Assembly: GCA_902554995.1 (NCBI GenBank)
Contig: CACDQT010000005.1
Coordinates: forward strand, 1-35,885
DNA length: 35,885 nt
Origin: an uncultured Pelagibacteraceae bacterium
GTDB lineage: Bacteria > Pseudomonadota > Alphaproteobacteria > Pelagibacterales > Pelagibacteraceae
Direction: 5' to 3'
Of this stretch, positions 7,514-14,933 are shown piece by piece (the stretch's first letter is position 1; every line of letters begins with the position of its first letter). The notes under the pieces are model-generated. The model ran no database searches. It saw only the letters and a list, made by a program, of their open reading frames with translations, and was not told the DNA's origin. A program made the translations under genes and the position numbers.

Positions 7514-9676
7514 ATGGATAAAGATATGGCTCAAGAGGTAATAGATGTTTTAACGAGTAATATTGACACCTTATGGGTGATTGATTGCGCGATTTTAGTT
7601 TTCATCATGCAAGCAGGTTTTATGTGTATGGAAACAGGTTTATCCAGACACAAAAATAGCATTAACGTTGCATTAAAGAATGCCGCAGACTTTGGTGTTT
7701 CGGTTGTTATCTTTTGGATTTTTGGTTTTGGTTTGATGTTTGGTACTTCCTACAATGGATTTTTTGGTACCGATTTATTTTTCTTTAAAACAGATAAAGC
7801 GGAGTACATGACTTACTTTGTCTTTCAAGCAATGTTTGTTGCAACAGCAGCAACAATTATTTCAGGCGCAGTGGCGGAGAGAATGAAATTTAATGGTTAT
7901 TTAATCATGACAGTTTTGGCGACTGGAATTATTTATCCAATTGTTGGTCATTGGGCTTGGTCTTCTAGTTATTTATCTAAATATGATACAGTAGATCAAC
8001 TCTTAGCAATAACAGGTACAGTTAAAACTACAGGTTGGTTATCAGATTTAGGTTTTGTGGATTTTGCGGGAAGCACCATAGTCCATTCTGTGGGTGGTTG
8101 GATTGCATTAGCAGCAGTAATTATTTTAGGACCAAGAATTGGAAAATATTCAGAGGCTAATAAAGGAAAGTTTACGGGCTCTAGTTTTCCTTTGGCAGTC
8201 TTAGGTACACTTATTTTATGGTTTGGTTGGTTTGGTTTTAATGGAGGAAGTAATGGCGCTATGGATGAAGCAGTTCCATTAATTTTAATCAATACTTTTT
8301 TAGCGGCAGCTTTTGGTTTGTTAACCGGATTAGGTATTTCATATTTAAGATTTAAAAAGCCAGATCCATTTTATATCATTTTAGGTCCTCTTGCTGGATT
8401 GGTTGCAATTACTGCTGGATGTAATTCAATGACTTCAGTTACTTCAATTTTTGTTGGGGTTGTTGGTGCAATTATTGCAATTATCGTAAACGAAGTATTA
8501 AATAAATTTGAAATTGATGATGTTGTTGGAGCGGTACCAGTTCACTTGGCTGCGGGAGTTTGGGGAACACTAGCAGTTGGTTTATTTAGTGACTTAAGTA
8601 TTTTAGATACAGGTCTTGATAGATTTTCTCAAATTAAAATTCAGTTAATTGGTATCATCGCAATTGGTGCATTTACATTTATATCTTCATTTGTGATTTT
8701 AAGTCTTTTTAATAAATTTTACCCATTAAGAGTTAGTCCTGTTCAAGAAGAATTAGGTTTAAATATTGCAGAACATAATGCTGTTTCTATTGAGCATGAT
8801 TTAATTTCTATTTTAGATAAACAATCAGAGTCGGGTGATCTTAAAATTAGAGGTCCTCAAGATCCTTTTACAGCAGGGGGCGTGATTGGTCTCTATTATA
8901 ATAAGCTTATGAGTAAGTTAGAGACTAGTGAAGACGAAAAAAATAAGTGGCGTGAGAGAATTTCAAAAGAAGTTAAACTTGCAGTTAAAGTTCAAGAAAA
9001 CTTTTTACCAAAAAGAAATTTAAAAAATTATCCTGTTCACGGAATTAATATTGCCGCAAGAGAAGTATCAGGTGATTTTTTTAGTTTTTATCCTCACAAC
9101 GATAGCATTTATTTTATAATTGCAGATGTTGCCGGTAAAGGAATTCACGCAGGTATGGTCATGGCCAAGGCATCCACTTTGTTTGAGGTTTTAGCACAAT
9201 CAAAAGTAGATCCAGATGAAATGGTTTTTCATATGAACAATGATTTAAATAATACTAAAACTGCTGGCATGTTTGTAACCTCAATTGTTGGTGAATATAA
9301 TTTGATTACAGATGAAATTAGATGGGTGAATGCTGGTCATCAACCTGCAATTTTAAGAAACGGACAAGGTAAATATGATCAGTTTGAAAGTTCAGCACCA
9401 CCATTAGGAGTAATAAAACAAAAAGATAAAAGTATTTATAATATTCATAAAACAAAATTAAATGGCTCAAGGTTTTACGCTTTTACAGATGGATTGTCTG
9501 AAAGTTTAAATGACAATGGAGAAGAAATTGGAATTGAGGGTTCAATTGGTATTATAGAACAAAACTATAATAAAGATACAATTAAACAATTAGATAGTAT
9601 TACTCAATCTGTAATAGGAACGAGCCAAAATAGAAAATTATCTGATGATTTAACTTTAATAAGTATTGGAAAATAA
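7514..9676 (+). CDS. Amt ammonium transporter fused to SpoIIE/PP2C-type serine phosphatase
   Basis: A 720-residue fusion. Residues about 15-405 form an Amt/Mep/Rh channel. The twin pore histidines are present (His191 in STIVHSVGG; His344 in AVPVHLAAG), as is the FQAMFVATAATI segment that carries the outer Phe gate, so ammonium conduction looks possible. After the last membrane helix comes a linker (about 410-490), then an RsbU/SpoIIE-like PP2C domain (about 490-718). Its metal and catalytic motifs are intact: SGD (519-521), DVAGKG (538-543), NAGHQPAI, TDG (658-660) and DD (711-712). The inference is that ammonium state sensed by Amt controls dephosphorylation of a STAS protein. No GlnK/PII gene is adjacent. 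No clear Shine-Dalgarno precedes the ATG. Amt fusions to other signalling domains are known; this one pairs with the local STAS genes. Confidence 0.93.
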   Translation: MDKDMAQEVIDVLTSNIDTLWVIDCAILVFIMQAGFMCMETGLSRHKNSINVALKNAADFGVSVVIFWIFGFGLMFGTSYNGFFGTDLFFFKTDKAEYMTYFVFQAMFVATAATIISGAVAERMKFNGYLIMTVLATGIIYPIVGHWAWSSSYLSKYDTVDQLLAITGTVKTTGWLSDLGFVDFAGSTIVHSVGGWIALAAVIILGPRIGKYSEANKGKFTGSSFPLAVLGTLILWFGWFGFNGGSNGAMDEAVPLILINTFLAAAFGLLTGLGISYLRFKKPDPFYIILGPLAGLVAITAGCNSMTSVTSIFVGVVGAIIAIIVNEVLNKFEIDDVVGAVPVHLAAGVWGTLAVGLFSDLSILDTGLDRFSQIKIQLIGIIAIGAFTFISSFVILSLFNKFYPLRVSPVQEELGLNIAEHNAVSIEHDLISILDKQSESGDLKIRGPQDPFTAGGVIGLYYNKLMSKLETSEDEKNKWRERISKEVKLAVKVQENFLPKRNLKNYPVHGINIAAREVSGDFFSFYPHNDSIYFIIADVAGKGIHAGMVMAKASTLFEVLAQSKVDPDEMVFHMNNDLNNTKTAGMFVTSIVGEYNLITDEIRWVNAGHQPAILRNGQGKYDQFESSAPPLGVIKQKDKSIYNIHKTKLNGSRFYAFTDGLSESLNDNGEEIGIEGSIGIIEQNYNKDTIKQLDSITQSVIGTSQNRKLSDDLTLISIGK

Positions 9677-9736
9677 GAATAATTTCTAAAATTAATTAAT
9701 TGAAAAAAATAATAGACTTAATATCTTTTCATTTTT

Positions 9737-11041
9737 ATGTTTTTGTATTTCGTAAGATTTAAATTATTTTTGATATCAATAATTTTGTTGATTTCAACAT
9801 CCGCATTTTCGTCAGAAAAAAATATTACTTACATGCAAATCTTACAAGATCCTAATAACTTAGATTTAAATTTAAAGTACGCCCAACAACAAGGAAAAGT
9901 TGGTAACTTTAAACAAACAATTTCAACACTTGAGAGATTGAATATGCTTTATCCAGACAATGTTGAAATTAAATTATATTTATTATCTGTTTTAGTCCAA
10001 GTTGACTCTCCGGAAAAAGCTAACACTATTATTGAAGATATGAAATTAAGGAGAGATCTTTCAGCAGAGGATTTGGAAACTTTACAAGAAATTGAGGAAG
10101 AATTGAAAGATCGTGAACCAAGTTTGTGGAATTTTACAGCCGATGTTGGTTTTGGTGCAACGTTTTCCAATAACGTAAATAGTGTATCTAAAACAAGATT
10201 AAAATATGACTCAAATTCAATCGCAGCTTTTACATCGCCAAAACATGATAGAACTGAAAGTGCCTCGATCGGAATTACAGCAACAAGACCTGTTGGTGAA
10301 GAGTCGTCATTATTATTAAATTTTGGTCATACCACATCTAATCAATATCAAGAAGCTGATGATGATTTTCAAAGTTATGGTTTAACCATTGGTTTGGATA
10401 CCACTTTAGGCAATCAAAGTTTAAGTCCTTATATAATTATGAGTAAAACTGATGCACAGCATGATGCAGACAGTTTTTCATTGATGTTAGGAGTAGGAGG
10501 ATTTTTTACAGTTGGAGAAAGACATTCCTTTAGTTATGGGTATTCTTATTCAGACTCTAAGGCAAATCAAAATTCAGAAGACACAACAGCCGATGAAACT
10601 AATGCAATAGGACATGGTTATACTTTTGGTTATGATTTAATTTTAACTCCAATAATTTCTAGCTCGTTAAGTTTAGGTTACAGTGATAGTGATGCAAAAG
10701 TTGATGCTGGAAATGATTACGAAACTTATGAATTTGGTTTGGGTTTAAATTTTGCATTTCCTTGGGCATATATTGCATGGAGTGCTTCAACTAGTTTCAA
10801 CGACTATAAAGTTGCAGACTCTTCTGTAGACTCAACCAAGTTAAGATCTGATCATGCAACAACAACAGATTTAATGATCACAAAAGCGGTAGGAGATATA
10901 TTTCCATTTATTGATCCTAACAGAACATTGTTTATCAACCTGTCTTATGAAAAAACTTTCTCAGAGGCAAATATAATGAACTATGACTATTTAGCCGATT
11001 CCTTCGCATTAAGTTTTTCCAAGGGTTTAAAACTTAATTAA
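9737..11041 (+). CDS. TPR-containing outer-membrane beta-barrel protein
   Basis: A 434-residue exported protein. It has a signal peptide (residues about 1-26, ending near STSAFSSEK). A helical region of about 110 residues has TPR character (YAQQQGKVGNFKQTISTLERL, then YPDNVEIKLYLLSVLVQVDSPEKA). From about residue 130 there are at least twelve amphipathic beta strands rich in Gly, Ser, Tyr and Asp (for example FSYGYSYSDSKA, SSSLSLGYSDSDA). This is a periplasmic TPR domain followed by an outer-membrane barrel. It does not end in the usual aromatic residue (ends SKGLKLN), which is slightly odd. The shape loosely resembles Slam-type TPR-barrel proteins, but no signature supports that function. 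It precedes the FecR and CHASE2 genes. Confidence 0.75.
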   Translation: MFLYFVRFKLFLISIILLISTSAFSSEKNITYMQILQDPNNLDLNLKYAQQQGKVGNFKQTISTLERLNMLYPDNVEIKLYLLSVLVQVDSPEKANTIIEDMKLRRDLSAEDLETLQEIEEELKDREPSLWNFTADVGFGATFSNNVNSVSKTRLKYDSNSIAAFTSPKHDRTESASIGITATRPVGEESSLLLNFGHTTSNQYQEADDDFQSYGLTIGLDTTLGNQSLSPYIIMSKTDAQHDADSFSLMLGVGGFFTVGERHSFSYGYSYSDSKANQNSEDTTADETNAIGHGYTFGYDLILTPIISSSLSLGYSDSDAKVDAGNDYETYEFGLGLNFAFPWAYIAWSASTSFNDYKVADSSVDSTKLRSDHATTTDLMITKAVGDIFPFIDPNRTLFINLSYEKTFSEANIMNYDYLADSFALSFSKGLKLN

Positions 11042-11140
11042 TTAAATTTTTTTCAAATTTCGCTTATTAATTGATTTTTTTGACGTTCAATTTGAGCTTT
11101 TAAAGTTTATTTTTTTTATATTTTTGTTAGTTTTACGTTG

Positions 11141-12391
11141 ATGAAAAAATTATTGTCAGTTGTAACAGGTCTAATTTTTATGATCAGCACAAGTGTTTTT
11201 GCTGAGGAAAAATTATCCATTGAAAAACAATTAGTTGGAATTGTCGGTGCAATTTCAGGAACTGTTAAAACTGAAACAAGAGAATTAAAAGCTGGTGACA
11301 AAATTTATTTAAATGAAACAATTGTTGCTGGCGCAGGATCTGGAACACAAATTTTACTTTTAGACCAATCAACATTTACTATCGGTGAAGACTCAGAAGT
11401 TGTAATGGATACATTTATATTTGATCCTGCAACAAATGATGGAAAAATAGTTGCAAGTGTAAAACAAGGAAGTTTAAAAGTTATTTCTGGTTTAATTAGT
11501 AAAAAAAATCCTGATAGTTTAACAGTAGAAGTGCCGGAAGGAACACTTGGATCACGAGGAACAGAATTTCAAACAATTGTATCAAAAGGTAAAACTGATA
11601 CTTTATTAATTGGCCCAGGAAAAAATAATACTTTAGGTATGAGACCAGGGGCAGTTTTAGTTGGAAACAATTTAGGTTCAACTTTACTTGATAATCCATA
11701 CAGCATGGCGTCAATGACGAAAGGTAAAGCACCCGGACAAGCAAAAAAAATTACCAAAAATCAGTTAAAGAAATTTAATAAAAAGATGAAAGCTCTAAGA
11801 GTTGCTAAGCTCTCACCAGAAGAGAAGAAAGGTAAGAGAAAAGAAATGAAAAAGCAATTAAGAAAAGAGCTTAAGTCTATGGGTTTTGAAAAAGAAGAAA
11901 TTAAATCAATCATTAAAGAAAATATTCAAAAAGATAAAGAGAAGAAAGTAGCAATCAAAAAAGAAAGAGCTGAAAAGAAAAAAGCTAAAAAGAAAAAAGC
12001 CAAAGCAGAAAAGAAAAAGAATAAAAAGAAAAAAGCTAAAAAAGTAGATAAGAAAAAAGGTAAAAAGAAAAAAGCTACTAAAAAAGGTTCGAAAAAGAAA
12101 AAAGCTACTAAAAAAGGTTCGAAAAAGAAAAAAGCTACTAAGAAAAAGGCTACTAAGAAAAAAGCTGTGAAAAAGAAAGCTACTAAAAAGAAAAAAGCAG
12201 TGAAGAAAAAACCGGCTAAAAAGAAAAAGAAAGCAGTTAAGAAAAAAGTAAAGAAGAAAAAGAAAGTAGTAAAAAAGAAAAAACCTAAAAAGAAAATTAA
12301 GAAAAAAGTAGCGAAGAAAAGAAAGATCGTTAAAAAGAAAAGAGCTGCTAAGAAGAAAAGAGCTAAAAAGAAAAGAAGAAAAAAGAAGTAA
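11141..12391 (+). CDS. Exported FecR-domain protein with a very long lysine-rich tail
   Basis: A 416-residue protein. The ATG at 11141 is chosen over the in-frame TTG three bases upstream because it gives a clean signal peptide (MKKLLSVVTGLIFMISTSVFA, cleavage before EEK). A FecR domain covers about residues 30-140: KAGDKIYLNETIVAGAGSG, a TFTIGEDSEVVMD strand pair, VKQGSLKVISG and GTLGSRGTEF. A helical charged segment follows to about 255. The last 160 residues are almost entirely Lys with Ala, Val, Thr and Arg (AKKKKA, ATKKK, AVKKK units). The FecR part is a periplasmic beta domain known in sensing and in OM-protein-linked systems. The tail resembles histone-like basic tails but is on an exported protein. 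It lies between the barrel and CHASE2 genes. Confidence 0.85.
   Translation: MKKLLSVVTGLIFMISTSVFAEEKLSIEKQLVGIVGAISGTVKTETRELKAGDKIYLNETIVAGAGSGTQILLLDQSTFTIGEDSEVVMDTFIFDPATNDGKIVASVKQGSLKVISGLISKKNPDSLTVEVPEGTLGSRGTEFQTIVSKGKTDTLLIGPGKNNTLGMRPGAVLVGNNLGSTLLDNPYSMASMTKGKAPGQAKKITKNQLKKFNKKMKALRVAKLSPEEKKGKRKEMKKQLRKELKSMGFEKEEIKSIIKENIQKDKEKKVAIKKERAEKKKAKKKKAKAEKKKNKKKKAKKVDKKKGKKKKATKKGSKKKKATKKGSKKKKATKKKATKKKAVKKKATKKKKAVKKKPAKKKKKAVKKKVKKKKKVVKKKKPKKKIKKKVAKKRKIVKKKRAAKKKRAKKKRRKKK
12062..12141 (+). repeat. 30-base tandem direct repeat within the lysine-tail coding region
   Basis: A 30-base unit containing GAAAAAAGCTACTAAAAAAG is repeated at 12062-12091 and 12092-12121, with a third partial copy to 12141. 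It encodes a 10-residue unit of the Lys/Ala/Thr/Gly/Ser type. The repeat is in frame, so slippage would change tail length without disrupting the protein. Looser AAAAAGAAA-type iterations continue to the end of the gene. Confidence 0.85.
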
Positions 12392-12435
12392 TTAGCTAGT
12401 TCTTAATAAGTTTCATTTACATTACTTAAATTAGA

Positions 12436-12441
12436 TATAAA
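12436..12441 (+). promoter_or_regulatory. Candidate -10 box close to the CHASE2-PP2C start
   Basis: TATAAA lies 9 bases before the GTG start at 12451. A transcript from it would begin within a few bases of the start codon, and no Shine-Dalgarno is present. No good -35 was found at standard spacing, so this is tentative on its own and gains weight only from the same layout at neighbouring genes. Confidence 0.35.
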
Positions 12442-12450
12442 TTTCACTTT

Positions 12451-14502
12451 GTGGAAGCTTTTGTACAAAAAAATTTAAATTATTTTGTTTTCTTAATTGT
12501 ACTAACCTTATTAATTTTTCTTAAAATTTTAAATCCAGCATTTATTAAGTCAGTTTCTTATTTGAGTTTTGATTTGTATCAAAAAATTTTTGCTGAAGAA
12601 AAAGAGAGTGAAGTAGTTATCATTGATATTGATGAACAAAGCCTTGGTAAGTTCGGGCAATTTCCGTGGAACAGAACAGTTTTTGCAAAAATTTTAGATC
12701 AACTAAATACTTCAAATCCAAAAGCAATCGGTTTTGATATATTTTTCACTGAAAAAGATAAACAATCTCCTGATGAAATAATAAAATCATATAATTTAAT
12801 TCCATCAGATGTTTCTGAATTACAAAATCTTAAAGGTCCAGATGATTTATTCGCTGAAAAATTAAAAGAGTCAAAATCAATTATTGCAGTATTAGGCAGT
12901 AACGTACCTTCTCATGCGAGCTATAACAGAAAAGCAAAAGCACGATTTCTATCAAAAGGAGGCAAGCCTGAGGAATTCACTTACGCTTATCCTTATTCAA
13001 TAGGTTCATTAGAAAAATTAGAAAAAAATGTTCAAGGTTTAGGATCCATTTCTTTTTTAGATCAACTCGATGGTATTATTAGATCCCTTCCTTTAATAGT
13101 TCAGTTTAATAAAAAGATATATCCAACCATGGGCTTAGAAATGGTTCGAGTTGGATCAAAACAAAAAAATATTTACGTCGAATTAAATGAGGTGGGTATT
13201 CAAAGAATTAGTGCTAGACCTTATAAAGTAGAGTCTGATCCTAACGGTATTATCTGGATTAAATATAAAAAATCACAAAAAAAACAATATATTTCAGCCG
13301 GCGATGTTTATGATGGTAATTTTGAAAAAAGTTTTTTTGAGAATAAATACGTTTTAATTGGTGCATCAGCCCAAGGTTTATTCGATTTAGTTAAAACACC
13401 ACTCGGTGTAACTATTCCCGGAGTAGAAGTTCATGCTAATGTCATTGAAAATATTTTAGATCAATCATATTTAATTAGAAATCCAAACACTTATATATTT
13501 GAGCTAATCTTTTCTATTATCATTGCTCTTTTAACTTTTATTTTATCTCAAAAAATTAAACCGAAATATAGTTTATCAATCTTCTTTGGTAATATTTTAG
13601 CAATCATTATTATTGGTTTTTCAATTTATAAATTTAGATCAGAGTTAGTAGATTTTAGTTATCCAATTTTCATTGTCACAATAACATTTTTAACAGGGCT
13701 TTATTTTAGGTTTATAGAAGAAAATAAAATGGCTTTAGCTAACTTACAAAAAGAGGCTAAACTTTTAAAAGAGCGAGAACTTGCTGCCGGAGTTCAAAAA
13801 AGCTTATTCCCAGATATTTCAAAGTTTGAGAATTTTATTTTTGCCAAAAACGTTCCAGCAAGAGATGTTTCGGGAGATTATTTTGACGTTGTCAGAGCAA
13901 CACCTGAGGAATATTTTTTCACCTTAGCTGATGTATCCGGCAAAGGAGTTAAAGCTGGAATGTATATGGCAAAAGCATCCTCAATTTTTAGAACACTTAC
14001 TAATTTAAAATTTCCTTTAGAAAAAGTTGTCTTTGGTGTCAATAATGAATTAGTGGAGGCAAAATTTAAAGGAATGTTTGTCACTGCTGTTTTTGGCAAA
14101 TTAAATATTAAAACAGGAGAATTAGTTTTTATTAATGCAGGTCATGAAAGCATTCTTACTTTTGATGAAAATAAAAATTATGAATATATCAAATCTGAAA
14201 TGCCACCAATTGGTATTGTAAAATATTTCACTGAAACGATGGTCAAATCAAATACTATTAATCTTAAAGATAAAACTTTTGTAGTTTATACGGATGGAGT
14301 AACTGAAGGGTATATGAAAAATGGGGAAGAGTTAGGGGCTGAAGGAGTACAAAAAATTATTAATGAAATGTCACAGGTCACACCAAAGTCTATCGTTGAA
14401 GCTATCGAAAAAGAGCTTAACTGGGGTGCAGAAAAGTTAAGGGATGACATAACTTGTATGGCAATTAACATTAATAATACTGAGCTGATAAAGAAGAAAT
14501 AA
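12451..14502 (+). CDS. CHASE2-domain membrane sensor with SpoIIE/PP2C serine phosphatase output
   Basis: A 683-residue inner-membrane receptor starting at GTG; no other in-frame start keeps the first membrane helix. It has one N-terminal helix (about 10-30), a periplasmic CHASE2 domain (about 50-330, with VVIIDIDEQSLGKFGQFPW, GFDIFFTEKD and LIGASAQGLFDLVKTPLG) and three closely spaced helices (about 348-428). A short coiled linker (ANLQKEAKLLKERELAAG) leads to a PP2C domain with all key motifs: SGD (474-476), DVSGKG (494-499), NAGHES, TDG (614-616) and DD (665-666). The output domain is clearly related to that of the Amt fusion, so both probably act on STAS proteins. The periplasmic ligand is unknown. 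FecR next to CHASE2 suggests that FecR conveys the signal. Confidence 0.92.
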   Translation: MEAFVQKNLNYFVFLIVLTLLIFLKILNPAFIKSVSYLSFDLYQKIFAEEKESEVVIIDIDEQSLGKFGQFPWNRTVFAKILDQLNTSNPKAIGFDIFFTEKDKQSPDEIIKSYNLIPSDVSELQNLKGPDDLFAEKLKESKSIIAVLGSNVPSHASYNRKAKARFLSKGGKPEEFTYAYPYSIGSLEKLEKNVQGLGSISFLDQLDGIIRSLPLIVQFNKKIYPTMGLEMVRVGSKQKNIYVELNEVGIQRISARPYKVESDPNGIIWIKYKKSQKKQYISAGDVYDGNFEKSFFENKYVLIGASAQGLFDLVKTPLGVTIPGVEVHANVIENILDQSYLIRNPNTYIFELIFSIIIALLTFILSQKIKPKYSLSIFFGNILAIIIIGFSIYKFRSELVDFSYPIFIVTITFLTGLYFRFIEENKMALANLQKEAKLLKERELAAGVQKSLFPDISKFENFIFAKNVPARDVSGDYFDVVRATPEEYFFTLADVSGKGVKAGMYMAKASSIFRTLTNLKFPLEKVVFGVNNELVEAKFKGMFVTAVFGKLNIKTGELVFINAGHESILTFDENKNYEYIKSEMPPIGIVKYFTETMVKSNTINLKDKTFVVYTDGVTEGYMKNGEELGAEGVQKIINEMSQVTPKSIVEAIEKELNWGAEKLRDDITCMAININNTELIKKK

Positions 14503-14549
14503 TTTGAAACCCAAATTGAATAAATTGGTTGTTTAAAATTAATCATTTT

Positions 14550-14555
14550 TATGTA
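14550..14555 (+). promoter_or_regulatory. Candidate -10 box close to the small lipoprotein start
   Basis: TATGTA lies 10 bases before the GTG at 14566. As at the neighbouring genes, transcription from here would begin almost at the start codon. The -35 is unclear (TTGGTT at 14525-14530 would need a 19-base spacer). Confidence 0.3.
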
Positions 14556-14565
14556 AATTGCAGTT

Positions 14566-14856
14566 GTGAAACGAATCTTTTTATTACTATTCTTATTACC
14601 TCTGTTGAGTAACTGTACTCAATACTCCGCAATGGTAAGCCCCGCCTTAACACTAGCTCATACGGGAAGTTTCGTCCAAGCAACAACTTCTTTATCAAGT
14701 TCATTAGCAATTAATGAAGTAAAAAAAGAATATGCAAATAATTTAGAGGCAGAAAGAATTTGTCCAACTATTCATTCTGCAGAAATCAACAAAATATTTT
14801 TTGAGACGATAGAAGAAATAGGCTGTTACTACGATCCTCTCAGTATTCTTCGATAA
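14566..14856 (+). CDS. Small putative lipoprotein of unknown function
   Basis: A 96-residue protein starting at GTG. It has a short basic start, a hydrophobic core and a lipobox-like LLSNC with Cys17; Asn at -1 is unusual for a lipobox, so lipidation is probable rather than certain. The mature part has a segment SPALTLAHTGSFVQATTSL, then a charged helix and two further cysteines (in RICP and IGCYY). The SPALTLA-TG pattern recalls small conserved SAR11 proteins, but that is from memory and not verified. It is the last gene before the autotransporter array. No function can be assigned. Confidence 0.6.
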   Translation: MKRIFLLLFLLPLLSNCTQYSAMVSPALTLAHTGSFVQATTSLSSSLAINEVKKEYANNLEAERICPTIHSAEINKIFFETIEEIGCYYDPLSILR

Positions 14857-14897
14857 ATATCATCATTTTATCACTTTTTTTAAACAAAATTATTTTT

Positions 14898-14925
14898 TTG
14901 ACTCGTCTATTAATCAAAATATAAA
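14898..14925 (+). promoter_or_regulatory. Sigma-70-like promoter giving a near-leaderless transcript
   Basis: TTGACT (14898-14903), a 16-base spacer and TATAAA (14920-14925). The expected transcription start (about 14932) is within 2-3 bases of the ATG at 14934. No Shine-Dalgarno could fit, so the mRNA is predicted to be leaderless. The promoter match is good in both boxes. Confidence 0.65.
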
Positions 14926-14933
14926 TTTGTCCT

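Noticed and set aside
9737-11041. Assignment of the TPR-barrel protein as a Slam surface-lipoprotein translocator
   Set aside because: Only the overall TPR plus barrel layout fits. The barrel motifs of that family were not seen, and the partner lipoproteins are not evident.
11941-12391. Lysine-rich region as a separate histone H1-like nucleoid protein
   Set aside because: It is continuous and in frame with the FecR domain and signal peptide, and there is no internal start with a ribosome site.
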